Shown: positions 7,678 to 16,916, counted from the first letter of the stretch. The stretch is DNA of 64,000 nucleotides from Bacillota bacterium (GCA_018725565.1 QLUR01000008.1:1-64000), one strand, 5' to 3'. Notes: generated from the letters alone by a model not told the origin. A program made the numbers and translations.

Positions 7678-9414
7678 ATGTCCCCAAAAGAAAGCATTGG
7701 GCTGCAGACAGTGTTGGACGCCGTTTACAACGGGATCACTGCCTGTGATACAGAAGGAAGGATTATCCTGCTTAACAGAGCAGCGGCGCTAGTGGCCGGA
7801 ACGACGCGGGAGGAGGCGCTCGGCCGGCGTGTGGAGCATGTTTTCCCGGATACGGGACTGCCTGAAATCCTGAAGACCAGGGAAAACAGGCCGCACCAAA
7901 AGTTAAAAATCCGTGACAGGACCTTCCTTTCCAACCGTTCACCGATCTTCGGCAAAGAAGGCAGACTGCTGGGGGCCATCGGCATTTTTCAGGACATTTC
8001 CGAACTGGAAAAAGTGTTGTCGGAGTTAAAAAGAGAAAAAGAGTTGACTAAGGAGCTGCAGGATATCATTGAGTCTTCTTATGACGGCATTTGGATCACC
8101 GACGGCAAGGGGTACACGCTGCATATCAACAGTTCTTATGAACGCATTTCCGGATTGAAAAAGGAGGAAGTGCTGGGGCGCCACATGCAGGAACTGGTCG
8201 ATGAAGGCTATTTTTCCGACTCGGTGACGCTCCATGTCCTGAAAAAGAAGGAGCGGGTGACTATAATGCATGAAATACGCAGAACGGCCAAGCGTGTGCT
8301 GATCACCGGCAACCCGATTTTTAACGAGCAGGGCGAAATCGTTCGGGTAGTGACCAATGTGCGCGATATTACGGAGTTGCTTAAGCTGAAGCAGGAATTG
8401 GAAGAAAAAGAAAAAGAGGCGGCACGTTACCAGAACGAGCTGGCGCAACTGCGCGCCGGGCTCGTCGAGAAAGATTTGGTGGCAGAAAGCCAACAGATGC
8501 GCCAAGTCTATGATTTGGCTGCCTGGGTGGGTCAGGTTGATTCCACGGTGCTAATTCTCGGCGAGTCCGGCGTCGGCAAAGAGGTGGTGGCCCGGGTCAT
8601 TGTCCGCGCCAGCAAACGGCAGGACGAAGCGTTTATTAAAGTAAACTGCGGCGCCATCCCGGAGAACCTGCTGGAATCGGAACTGTTCGGCTACGAGAAG
8701 GGTTCTTTCACCGGCGCGGACCGCAAGGGGAAGCCGGGCATGTTTGAACTGGCTCATCAAGGGACTTTGCTGCTGGACGAAGTGGCGGAGATCCCGCTTT
8801 ACCTGCAGGTAAAGCTGTTGCGCGCTATCCAGGAACAGGAGATTATGCGGGTCGGCGGCACTAAGCCGGTCAAGCTGGACGTGCGCCTGATTGTTTCAAC
8901 AAATAAAGACTTAGATGCCCTTGTAAAAAGCGGAAAATTCCGGGAAGACCTGTACTACCGCCTGAATGTCATCCCTATTGTTGTGCCGCCGCTGCGGGAG
9001 CGGCCCGAGGACGTTCCGCCGCTGATGGAGTTTTTCCTCTGCAAATATAATAACAGGTACAATTTACAGAAGTCGATCAGGCCGGAGGTGGTGGAACGCC
9101 TGCTTCATTACGACTGGCCGGGGAATGTGCGCGAGTTGCAAAACATTGTGGAGCGGATGGTGGTGCTGGCCAGGGAGCAGGAAATCGGGCTGCATAACTT
9201 GCCGCTGCAGATTAAGCCTAAGGAGGAAAAGCGCTTTCATGTGGAGGTTTCGGAGGTGGTTCCGCTGAAAGACGCGCTTTTCCAGGTGGAGAAGAAGCTG
9301 ATTATCAAGGCGATTCAGAAGTACGGGACGACCAGGCGCGCCGCAGAGGCCCTTGGTGTCGATCAGTCCACTGTGGTACGCAAGTTTCAGCGGATCAGGC
9401 AAAACGGCATTTAA
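7678..9414 (+). CDS. PAS-domain sigma-54-dependent activator
   Basis: A 578-residue enhancer-binding protein. Two PAS domains come first (about 8-115 and 125-240; [16 protein letters not shown] and [16 protein letters not shown]), then a short coiled coil (about 235-270). The AAA+ domain follows, with Walker A GESGVGKE at 295-302, the sigma-54 contact loop as GSFTGA at about 342 (usual form GAFTGA), LLLDEVAEI and the R-finger region. The C-terminal helix-turn-helix ([19 protein letters not shown]) is of the TyrR type. The PAS domains probably sense a metabolite. A -24/-12 promoter 190 bases downstream marks the symporter unit as the obvious target. GGGGAGGTGG precedes the ATG. Confidence 0.93.
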   Translation: MSPKESIGLQTVLDAVYNGITACDTEGRIILLNRAAALVAGTTREEALGRRVEHVFPDTGLPEILKTRENRPHQKLKIRDRTFLSNRSPIFGKEGRLLGAIGIFQDISELEKVLSELKREKELTKELQDIIESSYDGIWITDGKGYTLHINSSYERISGLKKEEVLGRHMQELVDEGYFSDSVTLHVLKKKERVTIMHEIRRTAKRVLITGNPIFNEQGEIVRVVTNVRDITELLKLKQELEEKEKEAARYQNELAQLRAGLVEKDLVAESQQMRQVYDLAAWVGQVDSTVLILGESGVGKEVVARVIVRASKRQDEAFIKVNCGAIPENLLESELFGYEKGSFTGADRKGKPGMFELAHQGTLLLDEVAEIPLYLQVKLLRAIQEQEIMRVGGTKPVKLDVRLIVSTNKDLDALVKSGKFREDLYYRLNVIPIVVPPLRERPEDVPPLMEFFLCKYNNRYNLQKSIRPEVVERLLHYDWPGNVRELQNIVERMVVLAREQEIGLHNLPLQIKPKEEKRFHVEVSEVVPLKDALFQVEKKLIIKAIQKYGTTRRAAEALGVDQSTVVRKFQRIRQNGI

Positions 9415-9436
9415 GGGAAGGACAGAGATACGCGCG

Positions 9437-9498
9437 GCAGAGATGCAACATTCTGATGCAGGTACTCATCGGTGCCTGACAGAAACTCTGCTTTTTTT
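9437..9498 (+). terminator. structured terminator after the activator gene
   Basis: GCAGAG (9437-9442) pairs with CTCTGC (9486-9491), which is followed by seven T. Inside lie two smaller hairpins, TGCA/TGCA and AGGTAC/GTGCCT, giving a three-way shape. It fits an intrinsic terminator closing the activator gene. Confidence 0.5.
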
Positions 9499-9554
9499 AT
9501 ACAATTATAATCCGGCAGGGGTATTGAAGCGGGCCTGAAACAAGGTAAACACGT

Positions 9555-9588
9555 TCTCGTCCGACATCCTTAGACTTATGTCGCGAGA
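9555..9588. promoter_or_regulatory. inverted repeat just upstream of the sigma-54 promoter
   Basis: TCTCG-TC-CGACAT at 9555-9567 and ATGTCG-CGAGA at 9578-9588 form an imperfect inverted repeat with a 2-base bulge. It ends 14 bases before the -24 element. It may bind the PAS activator or another regulator; this close spacing is unusual for a classical enhancer site. Confidence 0.5.
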
Positions 9589-9601
9589 GGCGGAACAAAA
9601 A

Positions 9602-9617
9602 TGGCACAATATTTGCA
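9602..9617 (+). promoter_or_regulatory. sigma-54 (-24/-12) promoter
   Basis: TGGCAC-N5-TTGCA with exactly ten bases between the GG and GC dinucleotides is a full match to the sigma-54 consensus. It lies about 70 bases before the first gene of the symporter unit and downstream of a sigma-54 activator gene. Confidence 0.9.
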
Positions 9618-9689
9618 ATATTTTTATTATTTACTGTAAGTATTTAAGCAGGGTGCTTGAACACTTAATTTGCTGCGGGAGGAGTGATA

Positions 9690-10040
9690 ATGAGCGGAAC
9701 AATGAACGACTATGCTGATCAGCAAAGGCCAGGTGAAGTAAAGACGCAGCCGATAACATTGGATGTCAGGGAAAAGGGAAAAACGGTGCGCCTGGAGTTT
9801 GTCTCGGAGACAGACCGCGAGGGATGGCGTCGTGCATACCGTAAAAGTCGTTGGTACATGTTCTATTTTATGGTGGGCGTGGGCATTAACTTGGCAATGT
9901 ATTTTGCCGGCCTTGACCTGTCAAGGAATATTCTGCTGGGGGCGCTGGTGGGCCTCGCGGTCCCGATTGCCAGTATGCTGCTGTTGACCGAGCTGCACTT
10001 TTACCTGCTGGACAGGAAAGGGCGCCGGGAAAAAGTTTAG
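9690..10040 (+). CDS. small membrane protein upstream of symporter
   Basis: A 116-residue protein with a polar first half (acidic and basic residues to about 55) and two hydrophobic segments at about 56-75 and 80-100, ending in a basic tail. I cannot name a family with certainty. It is the first gene behind the sigma-54 promoter, and its position resembles small membrane partners found ahead of SSS transporters. ATG at 9690 was chosen because GGGAGGAG ends 5 bases before it. Confidence 0.6.
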   Translation: MSGTMNDYADQQRPGEVKTQPITLDVREKGKTVRLEFVSETDREGWRRAYRKSRWYMFYFMVGVGINLAMYFAGLDLSRNILLGALVGLAVPIASMLLLTELHFYLLDRKGRREKV

Positions 10041-10052
10041 GGAGGGAAAAGA

Positions 10053-10316
10053 GTGTTTAAAGGGATGAAACCGGTGTTCTGGTGGGGTCTGGCCCTGTTG
10101 TATGGCTACCCTTTTTTAATGATGATCCTAGAAATGAACATCCCCGGCCTGACCTACCATGTGAAGATTGGCAATGCGCCGCTGTCGTTCTTGTATGCTC
10201 ACGTGATAGCGCTCTTAGTAGTGCCGATGACAGTGGCTATCCTGTACTGGTACGTACTGGAACAGGAGGAAAAAAAGAGCGGCGCGCAAACGCAGGGGGT
10301 GAAGAAGAATGGTTAG
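10053..10316 (+). CDS. small two-helix membrane protein (symporter accessory)
   Basis: 87 residues with hydrophobic segments at about 9-25 and 45-68 and a basic C-terminus. Small partner proteins of this kind (DUF485-like and DUF3311-like) usually precede SSS-family permeases, the ActP-YjcH pair being the best-known case, but I cannot assign this one to a family with confidence. GTG start after AGGGAGG. The gene overlaps the symporter start by 8 bases, so the two are probably made together. Confidence 0.6.
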   Translation: MFKGMKPVFWWGLALLYGYPFLMMILEMNIPGLTYHVKIGNAPLSFLYAHVIALLVVPMTVAILYWYVLEQEEKKSGAQTQGVKKNG

Positions 10317-11940
10317 TCCGGTAGTTATCTTTATAACGATACTTTACTTTGCCGTAATTTTTGCTATCGGCTATATTACGCGTAAAGCGGCCGCCAACCC
10401 GATGGACTACTATGTGGCCGGCCGCAAAATCGGGTCGGTAGTCAACGGGGCGGCCCTGGCGGCTACTTTCCTCAGTCCCGCCAGTTTTCTTGGCCTGCCG
10501 GCCTTTATTTTCCTGCTCGGCTACCCGATGTGGTGGGCGCTGATAGGGATTGTCTGCGGCATGCCGCTGGCCAGCCTGCTGACGGCGGCGCCGCTGCGCA
10601 AGTACGCGCCGGTGTCTTTCACCGATTATTACTGCGACCGCTACGAGGACCAGAAATGGATGCGCGTCCTGCTCGGCTTTCCCGTCTTATTCGGCACCTG
10701 GTGCTATATCGTGCTGTCCCTGGTCGGCACCGCCTTGTTCATGATGGCCATTTTGCGCGTGCCATACACCACCGCCGTGTTTATCGGCGCGATCGCCGTC
10801 CTGTTTTATGTCTACCTGGGCGGCATGGTGGCGACTACCTGGTCGACCGCTTTCCAGGGGATGCTGATGGCCTTGGCGGCCGTGGTCTGCGGGATAGCGG
10901 TGCTCGTTCACTATGGCGGGTTTGGCGCTATGTCCGACGCCATTTATGCCCATACGCCCAGGTTCTGGCTGATGCCGTATGTCGAACCGGGGGCTTCTTC
11001 ACACCCGCTCTTTGCCTCGTGGCTGGGTGTGGTGGGTTTCTTCTTTGTCTGGCATTTCGGCTTTGCCACCATGCCCTACTCCGTGGTCCGCTTCTTTACC
11101 GCCATGGACGTCCATTCGGCCCGCAAATCGGTTGTCTGGACCGTCGTCTTCGGCGGCTCCATGTACTGGGGCTTAATCATTATCGGCACGGCCGCGCGTC
11201 ATCTCATTGAGACGCTGCACCCGCTGATAGGGCAGACCATGAGGCTGCCGGACGGTACGGAAGGCGTTATTGCCACGGCGATGCATGTGCTGACCAGAGT
11301 CAGGGACGATTACGGCATAGGCGGTATCGTCGTTACCGATTTCTCCATGATTGCCGCTATTGAGGGGCTGGGGAATCCCTGGTTGTTGGGGCTGCTGGCG
11401 GCCGGCGGCCTGGCCATCGCCATGTCTACCGCGGCCGGCTGGGTAATGGTCGGCAACGTCCTGCTGGGTCGCGACTGGATGGGCAAAGTATTCGGCAACA
11501 AGTGGGCGCTGGAGAATCCAGTCCAGGCGCTGCGGGTCATGGCCATAATTCTTTTGGCCATCGGCACCTATTTCTCCCTGACCCCGGTTGCCCTGCTGCT
11601 GGACTTCGCCGGATTTGCCTTTACCGCGCTGGTTGCCTCCATGGGAGTGCCGCTCGTTTTCGGCCTGTGGTGGCCGCGGGCGACCAGGGCGGCCACCTAT
11701 GCCACCGTCATCACCATGTTTCCTCTGGTTTTGTACACCTGGGTGTACGCCCGCAACGTGCTGGGGAGCCCGCACTGGTTTTTCTTCAGCGAAATATTCT
11801 TTGGCGAAGGCGCCAGGGTCTCTACGCCGCATCAGTTTTACTGGGTCTTTGTGGCGGCCGTCTTCTTTATCGTTGTCTCGCTGTTTACTAAGCCGGCCTC
11901 ACCAGAGGCCATCAAAAGCTACTGCGATGATTTACATTAA
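10309..11940 (+). CDS. sodium:solute symporter (SSS family) permease
   Basis: A 543-residue membrane protein with about 13 hydrophobic segments. Early marks are YYVAGRKIGSVVNGAALAATFLSPASFLGLPAF and ALIGIVCGMPLASLL, followed by a typical YLGGMVATTWSTAFQG in the middle. This is the pattern of the acetate (ActP) and related monocarboxylate branch of the SSS family, which couples Na+ entry to substrate uptake. The substrate cannot be read from sequence. The CoA-transferase operon next door suggests a carboxylic acid. It ends before a strong terminator, and its transcription is expected to require the sigma-54 activator. Confidence 0.88.
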   Translation: MVSPVVIFITILYFAVIFAIGYITRKAAANPMDYYVAGRKIGSVVNGAALAATFLSPASFLGLPAFIFLLGYPMWWALIGIVCGMPLASLLTAAPLRKYAPVSFTDYYCDRYEDQKWMRVLLGFPVLFGTWCYIVLSLVGTALFMMAILRVPYTTAVFIGAIAVLFYVYLGGMVATTWSTAFQGMLMALAAVVCGIAVLVHYGGFGAMSDAIYAHTPRFWLMPYVEPGASSHPLFASWLGVVGFFFVWHFGFATMPYSVVRFFTAMDVHSARKSVVWTVVFGGSMYWGLIIIGTAARHLIETLHPLIGQTMRLPDGTEGVIATAMHVLTRVRDDYGIGGIVVTDFSMIAAIEGLGNPWLLGLLAAGGLAIAMSTAAGWVMVGNVLLGRDWMGKVFGNKWALENPVQALRVMAIILLAIGTYFSLTPVALLLDFAGFAFTALVASMGVPLVFGLWWPRATRAATYATVITMFPLVLYTWVYARNVLGSPHWFFFSEIFFGEGARVSTPHQFYWVFVAAVFFIVVSLFTKPASPEAIKSYCDDLH

Positions 11941-11971
11941 TAATACCTGTTGATCCGCTCATGTGCAGGGT

Positions 11972-12015
11972 CCGAAGCCGGGGAGCCAGTCTCTGCCGGC
12001 TTCGGCCTGTCTTTT
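11972..12015 (+). terminator. intrinsic terminator after the symporter gene
   Basis: CCGAAGCCGG (11972-11981) pairs perfectly with CCGGCTTCGG (11996-12005) across a 14-base loop, followed by CCTGTCTTTT. It separates the symporter unit from the CoA-transferase operon. Confidence 0.75.
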
Positions 12016-12155
12016 GGATAGCAAGATTTGCGCAGGTGATGCAGGAAGGCATTTACCGGACGATAAACCCGAATCAAGATTGCAAATCCCGGCAGGAAAA
12101 TGAGTAAATAATTGCGAATAGTTGCAAATAAAATAAATCAGGTGGTGGTTAGCTA

Positions 12156-13499
12156 ATGGATTATCAGGGCATGTACCGGCAAAAACTGGTTACTGCTGAA
12201 CAGGCGGTCAAAGTCGTCAAGACTGGAGACTGGGTTGATTACGCCGGCTTTTGTAATACTCCCGTGGCGCTGGACGCCGCCTTGGCCAGTCGTAAGGAAG
12301 AGTTGGCCGATATTAAGGTGCGGACGACACTCAGTCTGCGGATGCCGGAAATCGTTAAGGCGGACAGCAGGCGTGAAGTTTTTACCATGTGCAACTGGCA
12401 TTTCAGCGGTTTGGACCGCAAACTGCACGATCAGGGCCTGATGAGTTATATTCCCATGGTTTACCGGAACAAACCGCACTTTTACCGGAAAAGCAACCTG
12501 CCGGTGGATGTCGCCATGTTCGTGGTGCCGCCGATGGATAAGCACGGTTATTTTAATTTTGGTCTTACCGTCTCGGCTTCCAGGGCCATTGCCGACCAGG
12601 CCAAAACCATTATCGTAGAAGTAAATGAAAAGATGCCCTGGGCCAGGGGAGGCACGGAAGAACTGCTGCATATCACGGAAGTGGATTACATCGTGGAGCA
12701 TACTCAAGCCGTGCCGGCTGTCAATCCGGCCGCTCCAAGCGAGACCGACAAAATCATTGCGGCCAGGATTGTGGAAGAAATTCCGGATGGCGCCACCATC
12801 CAGCTGGGGATTGGCGGCATGCCCAACACAGTGGGCAATATGATTGCTGAGTCCGACCTGAAAGAATTGAGCTGCCACACGGAAATGCTGGTTGATGCCT
12901 ACCTGGCTTTGTTTAAGGCCGGCAAGCTGACCAACAACAGAAAAAATATCGACAAAGGCAAATCGGCCTGGACTTTTTGCGTCGGTTCCCAGGAGCTGTA
13001 CGACTGGGTTGACCACAATCCGAGCTTGGCCGCTTATCCGGTCAGCTATACCAATGCCCCGCACGTCATCTCCCAGAACAACAACATGATTACTATTAAC
13101 AATTGCGTGGAAGTCGACCTGTTTGGCCAGATCTCCTCCGAGTCCGCCGGCACGCGCCAGATCAGCGGCACCGGCGGACAGCTCGACTTTCTGACCGGAG
13201 GCTTTATGTCCAAAGGCGGCAAGAGCTTTATCTGTTTTACCGCCACCTGTGCCGACAAGACAAATGGCGGGGTGCGGTCGCGGGTTGTGCCGGTACTGCC
13301 GGCAGGTGAGACGGTTACCGGGCCGCGCTCTCAGGCGCACTACCTGGTAACGGAGTACGGTAAAGTAAACTTATCCGGGCTTTCCGTCTGGGAGCGGGCG
13401 GAAAAGGTTATTACTCTCGCTCACCCCGATTTTCAGGACGAACTTGTCAGGGCGGCTGAGGAGCTGAACATCTGGCGCTGGTCAAACAAGCTGAAGTAA
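12156..13499 (+). CDS. acetyl-CoA hydrolase/CoA-transferase family protein
   Basis: A 447-residue class I CoA-transferase of the 4-hydroxybutyrate/butyryl-CoA:acetate type. These enzymes move CoA from an acyl-CoA such as acetyl-CoA to a free carboxylate. Visible marks are IQLGIGGMPNTVGNM near residue 210, CHTEML with Glu at residue 243 (the position expected for the catalytic glutamate), CVEVDLFGQISSE near 318, and GTGGQLDFLTGGFMSKGGKS near 335. It is the first gene of a four-gene operon with beta-oxidation-type enzymes and likely activates the imported acid. GGTGGTGG lies before the ATG. The true acid substrate is unknown. Confidence 0.88.
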   Translation: MDYQGMYRQKLVTAEQAVKVVKTGDWVDYAGFCNTPVALDAALASRKEELADIKVRTTLSLRMPEIVKADSRREVFTMCNWHFSGLDRKLHDQGLMSYIPMVYRNKPHFYRKSNLPVDVAMFVVPPMDKHGYFNFGLTVSASRAIADQAKTIIVEVNEKMPWARGGTEELLHITEVDYIVEHTQAVPAVNPAAPSETDKIIAARIVEEIPDGATIQLGIGGMPNTVGNMIAESDLKELSCHTEMLVDAYLALFKAGKLTNNRKNIDKGKSAWTFCVGSQELYDWVDHNPSLAAYPVSYTNAPHVISQNNNMITINNCVEVDLFGQISSESAGTRQISGTGGQLDFLTGGFMSKGGKSFICFTATCADKTNGGVRSRVVPVLPAGETVTGPRSQAHYLVTEYGKVNLSGLSVWERAEKVITLAHPDFQDELVRAAEELNIWRWSNKLK

Positions 13500-13528
13500 A
13501 ATAGTAAGTTTTTCAGGGGGATGAGCCG

Positions 13529-14308
13529 ATGTGGGAAACGCTTGAAGTGACCAAAAAGGAACACTATGCGCTGCTTACAATGAACAGGCCGGAGGCGTTG
13601 AACGCCCTGAATACACAGATGGCGCAGGAACTGGCGCAGGCCATGGGGTTGCTGGCCGGCGACAGTGAAGTTTGGGCCATGGCGCTGACTGGTGCAGGTG
13701 AGCGCGCTTTTTGCGTCGGTGCCGACTTAAAAGAGCGCCAGGGGATGAGCAAGGTTGATATGGTCAGGCAACGGGCGCTCTTTGTCCAGGCTTTCCGGGC
13801 GGCAGCCGCTTTCCCCAAACCGCTTGTCGCGGCCGTCAACGGGTTTGCCATGGGCGGCGGATTCGAATTTGCCCTTTGCTGCGACATGATTGTGGCCTCC
13901 AGGGAGTCATTTTTCGGGCTGCCGGAGGTCAGTCTCGGCATCATCCCCGGCGGTGGCGGCACACAGAACCTGGCGCGGATTATCGGTAAAAACAAGGCCA
14001 AGGAACTGATCTTTACCGGGCGGAGAATTTCCGGGGAAACGGCCTTTGACTTAGGAATAGTCAACAGGCTGGTACCGCAGGGGGAACTGCTGGAGACGGT
14101 GGAGGCCCTGTTGCGGGAAATCTGCCGGAACGCGCCGCTTGCGCTGCAACAGGCCAAACTCTGCCTGGACTTTGGCCTGGAAACCGACCTGCGTACGGCC
14201 CTGGTGCTGGAAGCGGAGGCCTATAACCGCTGCCTGTACAGCGAAGACCGAGATGAAGGGCTAAGGGCTTTCAACGAAAAAAGAAAACCGGACTATCAGG
14301 GTCGCTGA
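13529..14308 (+). CDS. enoyl-CoA hydratase/isomerase (crotonase family)
   Basis: A 259-residue crotonase-fold protein. Both oxyanion-hole segments are present (CVGADLKE near residue 65 and VNGFAMGGGFEFAL near 108). Both glutamates expected in true hydratases are also present: one in GGGFEFAL and one in FGLPEVSLGIIPGGGG near 133. It therefore most likely adds water across an enoyl-CoA double bond. AGGGGGATGA precedes the ATG. It lies 29 bases after the CoA-transferase and just before the lyase-like gene, in one operon. Substrate chain length is not evident; a methylglutaconyl-CoA hydratase role is conceivable given the next gene. Confidence 0.87.
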   Translation: MWETLEVTKKEHYALLTMNRPEALNALNTQMAQELAQAMGLLAGDSEVWAMALTGAGERAFCVGADLKERQGMSKVDMVRQRALFVQAFRAAAAFPKPLVAAVNGFAMGGGFEFALCCDMIVASRESFFGLPEVSLGIIPGGGGTQNLARIIGKNKAKELIFTGRRISGETAFDLGIVNRLVPQGELLETVEALLREICRNAPLALQQAKLCLDFGLETDLRTALVLEAEAYNRCLYSEDRDEGLRAFNEKRKPDYQGR

Positions 14309-14338
14309 ACATTGACGCCTAAGGTGGGAGGTGCCGGA

Positions 14339-15331
14339 ATGAAAGATTTGCCGTTGCCGCAGGAAGTTGCGGTTTGTGAGTGCTGGGCCAGGGAAGGTGT
14401 GCAAAACGAGTCGGCGGTCATCCCGACAGAAGCTAAGGTACAAATGATTACCCGCCTGGTGGAAGCCGGTTTTCGCCGGATTGAGGCTGTCAGTTTTGCC
14501 CATCCCAAATATTTGCCGCAATTTGCCGATGCGGAAACTATCTTGCAGCAGATACCGCGGCCGGAAGGTGTCGGCTATCGCGCCATTGTCGCCAATATGC
14601 GGGCACTGGAGCGCTGTGTGGAAGCCAAAAAAAACGGGCATGGCGTTAACGAGGCGGCCTTTGTGCTGGCGGCCAGCGAAGCTTACAACCTGGCCAATGT
14701 CAGAATGAGCCACGCGGAAAATAAGCCGTTGCTGGAGGAAATGTGCCGGATCGCGCTGGCTGAAGGAATGGATATTATCGGGTGGGTGCTGACTTCCTTT
14801 GGCTGCGAACTGGCCGGCGACGTGGCTGTCGAGCAGGTGCGCGACCTTGGACGGTGGTGGCTGGACAACGGGGCGCGGCTTGTCGGATTCGGCGATACGC
14901 ACGGGGTAGCCAACCCGGCCCAGGTTTACAGGTTTTATGATTACCTGGCCAATTACGGGTTTACTCCTGAAAACGTAATTGTCCATTTCCATGATACGCG
15001 CGGCAACGGGATGGCCAACAGCGTAACCGCGCTCCAGTGCGGGATGATCAACTTTGACAGTTCGCTGGGAGCTGCCGGCGGTCCTCCGGCTTTCGCCGGA
15101 CAAACGGCGGAGGCCAGCCTGAGTACCGCCGGCAACTGTGCTACAGAGGACATGGTCTGCCTTTTCAGCGAGATGGGCGTCAAAACCGGCATCAATATCG
15201 GGCTGTTGCTGCAAGCCGGACTGGAGGCCGAAAAGATTATGGGGCGGCCGCTGCGGGCCAACACCGTCCGGCGCGGCCCGGTGCCGCATCAGAGTCAGTT
15301 CGGGACAAATCAGGAAAGGAGCCTCAGCTGA
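14339..15331 (+). CDS. HMG-CoA lyase-like protein lacking the usual catalytic cysteine
   Basis: A 330-residue TIM-barrel protein of the DRE-TIM/HMGL-like family. The opening motif reads REGVQNES, where HMG-CoA lyases have RDGLQNE. The metal-binding [13 protein letters not shown] motif near residue 220 is intact. The loop that normally reads GGCPYAPGA with the catalytic Cys is [14 protein letters not shown] here, without a Cys. It may therefore cleave a different substrate or work differently. An ATG at 14339 with GGGAGG 8 bases before it was chosen over an in-frame TTG at 14312. It overlaps the next gene by one base (TGATG). Confidence 0.82.
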   Translation: MKDLPLPQEVAVCECWAREGVQNESAVIPTEAKVQMITRLVEAGFRRIEAVSFAHPKYLPQFADAETILQQIPRPEGVGYRAIVANMRALERCVEAKKNGHGVNEAAFVLAASEAYNLANVRMSHAENKPLLEEMCRIALAEGMDIIGWVLTSFGCELAGDVAVEQVRDLGRWWLDNGARLVGFGDTHGVANPAQVYRFYDYLANYGFTPENVIVHFHDTRGNGMANSVTALQCGMINFDSSLGAAGGPPAFAGQTAEASLSTAGNCATEDMVCLFSEMGVKTGINIGLLLQAGLEAEKIMGRPLRANTVRRGPVPHQSQFGTNQERSLS

Positions 15332-16470
15332 TGGATTTTCGACTGAACGAAGAACAGCAGATGATCCAAAACATGGTCCGTGAGTTTGCGGATAAAGAGC
15401 TCGCGCCGGTGGCGGCCAGGCTGGACGAGGAAGGTGAGTTTCCCCACGAAATTATCAGGAAAATGGGGGCCCTCGGCTTGTTTGGACTGCCTTTCTCCGA
15501 GGAATACGGCGGAACAGGTGCCGGTTACCTGTCATATGCCCTTGCGGTGGAAGAGATTTCGCGGGCTTGCGCTTCCACCGGCATCACTTACGCCGCGCAC
15601 TGTTCTATCGGTGCAGGCCCTATTTATCTGTTCGGCACTCCTGAGCAGAAAAAACAATGGGTCATGCCCTGCGCGCAGGGCAAAATGCTCGCGGCTTTCG
15701 GGCTGACAGAACCTAACGCCGGCTCAGACGCCGGCGGCACGCAAACCACAGCCGTTCCTGACGGTGACGGGTGGGTCTTAAACGGCAGCAAGTGTTTTAT
15801 TACCAACGCCGGGGTAGCCAAGGTGGCCGTCATTACGGCGGTAACCGACAAAGAAAAAGGATCACGGGGCATTTCCTCCTTTGTCGTACCCACAGACACG
15901 CCTGGGTTTAAAGTGGGGCAGCCGTACCGCAAGCTGGGGTTGAACGCCTCCGACACACGGGAGATAATTCTGGATAATGTGCGCCTCCCCAAAGAAAGCA
16001 TGCTCGGTAAGCCGGGAGAGGGCTTTAAGCAATTCCTGATTGCTTTGGACGGCGGCCGGATCAGTATTGGCGCGCTGTCCGTCGGTATCGCACAAGCCTG
16101 CCTGGACGCCTCGCTGAAATATGCCAGGGAACGGGTGCAATTCGACCAGCCGATCGCCAAATTCCAGGCGGTTCAGTTTAAGCTGGCCGATATGAAGATG
16201 AAGACGGAGCTGGCGAGAACGATGGTCTATAAAGCCGCCTGGCTGAAAGACCAGGGTTTGGCGTTCAGCATGGAGGCGGCCATCGCCAAGCTTTATGCTT
16301 CCGAAGCGGCCATGCAGAACGCTACCGAGGCGGTTCAGATTTACGGCGGCTACGGGTACATGAAAGATTATCCGGTCGAGCGTTATTTCCGCGATGCCAA
16401 GCTGATGGAGATCGGCGAGGGTACTTCGGAAATACAGCGGCTGGTAATCGCCAGGCTTCTGGGCTGTTAA
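15331..16470 (+). CDS. acyl-CoA dehydrogenase, short-chain type
   Basis: A 379-residue FAD enzyme of normal length for the family. Marks are the FAD/substrate segments [12 protein letters not shown] near residue 130 and FITNAG near 155, [21 protein letters not shown] near 270, and the C-terminal [12 protein letters not shown]. In that last motif a Glu occupies the place of the catalytic base of short- and medium-chain dehydrogenases. Isovaleryl-CoA dehydrogenases carry a small residue there, so leucine degradation is not favoured. It oxidises an acyl-CoA to the 2,3-enoyl-CoA that the hydratase would use. Last gene of the operon; a terminator follows at once. Confidence 0.92.
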   Translation: MDFRLNEEQQMIQNMVREFADKELAPVAARLDEEGEFPHEIIRKMGALGLFGLPFSEEYGGTGAGYLSYALAVEEISRACASTGITYAAHCSIGAGPIYLFGTPEQKKQWVMPCAQGKMLAAFGLTEPNAGSDAGGTQTTAVPDGDGWVLNGSKCFITNAGVAKVAVITAVTDKEKGSRGISSFVVPTDTPGFKVGQPYRKLGLNASDTREIILDNVRLPKESMLGKPGEGFKQFLIALDGGRISIGALSVGIAQACLDASLKYARERVQFDQPIAKFQAVQFKLADMKMKTELARTMVYKAAWLKDQGLAFSMEAAIAKLYASEAAMQNATEAVQIYGGYGYMKDYPVERYFRDAKLMEIGEGTSEIQRLVIARLLGC

Positions 16471-16480
16471 AAACGCCAGA

Positions 16481-16520
16481 AAAAAAATAACCGGACAGCT
16501 GCCTGTCCGGTTATTTTTTT
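16481..16520. terminator. bidirectional intrinsic terminator
   Basis: ATAACCGGACAG (16487-16498) pairs fully with CTGTCCGGTTAT (16503-16514) over the loop CTGC, with an A-run before and a T-run after. It can stop transcripts from both the acyl-CoA dehydrogenase operon and the convergent regulator gene, whose stop codon lies inside the right arm. Confidence 0.92.
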
Positions 16521-16891
16521 TCTGTGGTTCTTTGCAGTTTGATAGCATAGAGATAAAGCCGGAGGCCTTTTTTTTCATCTTCAGTAAGGGGACCAAGCTG
16601 CTGTACCGTTTCGTCAAGGGCCGGGTCGGCGACCATGTCCTGCCAGTGACCGGGCAGGCGGGCAGCGGCATTTTCAGTGCTGAGGTAGCCAGCCAGCGCC
16701 AATATCTCGTATTCACTCAAGGCTAAGGGCGGAGCCATCTTTTTCAGGACAGCCGGGTGGGGCGGGTTGCGCTCGCCGCGCTCAACTCGCGACAGGTAAG
16801 AAGGACTGACGCCGGTCAAATTTGCCAGCTCTTTTTGGGATAAGTTGCGGCGTTTGCGCAGCTCCAACAGTTTTTGGCCAAAATGAGACAA
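16511..16891 (-). CDS. XRE-family transcriptional regulator
   Basis: 126 residues with an N-terminal Cro/CI helix-turn-helix (about 4-60: LLELRKRRNLSQKELANLTGVSPSYLSRVERGERNP) and a helical C-terminal half without a recognisable ligand domain. TTG at 16889-16891 was chosen because GGGGAGGGG lies 5 bases before it on the minus strand and the HTH starts where the family expects. It is divergent from another small XRE gene. The palindrome at 16929-16948 covers the -35 box of this gene's own promoter, which points to autoregulation. Its wider targets are unknown; the convergent CoA operon and the divergent thioesterase are candidates. Confidence 0.88.
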   Translation of the reverse strand: MSHFGQKLLELRKRRNLSQKELANLTGVSPSYLSRVERGERNPPHPAVLKKMAPPLALSEYEILALAGYLSTENAAARLPGHWQDMVADPALDETVQQLGPLTEDEKKGLRLYLYAIKLQRTTEKK

Positions 16892-16916
16892 AATATCCCC
16901 TCCCCCGCTAGTGCTT

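Noticed and set aside
12100-12126. Possible -24/-12 promoter before the CoA-transferase gene (TGAGTAAATAATTGCG)
   Set aside because: Spacing fits, but the essential GG is GA and the rest of the -24 box does not match, so I did not call it.
12153-13340. 395-residue minus-strand reading frame opposite the CoA-transferase
   Set aside because: Antisense shadow of a well-supported enzyme gene; no ribosome binding site or motif.
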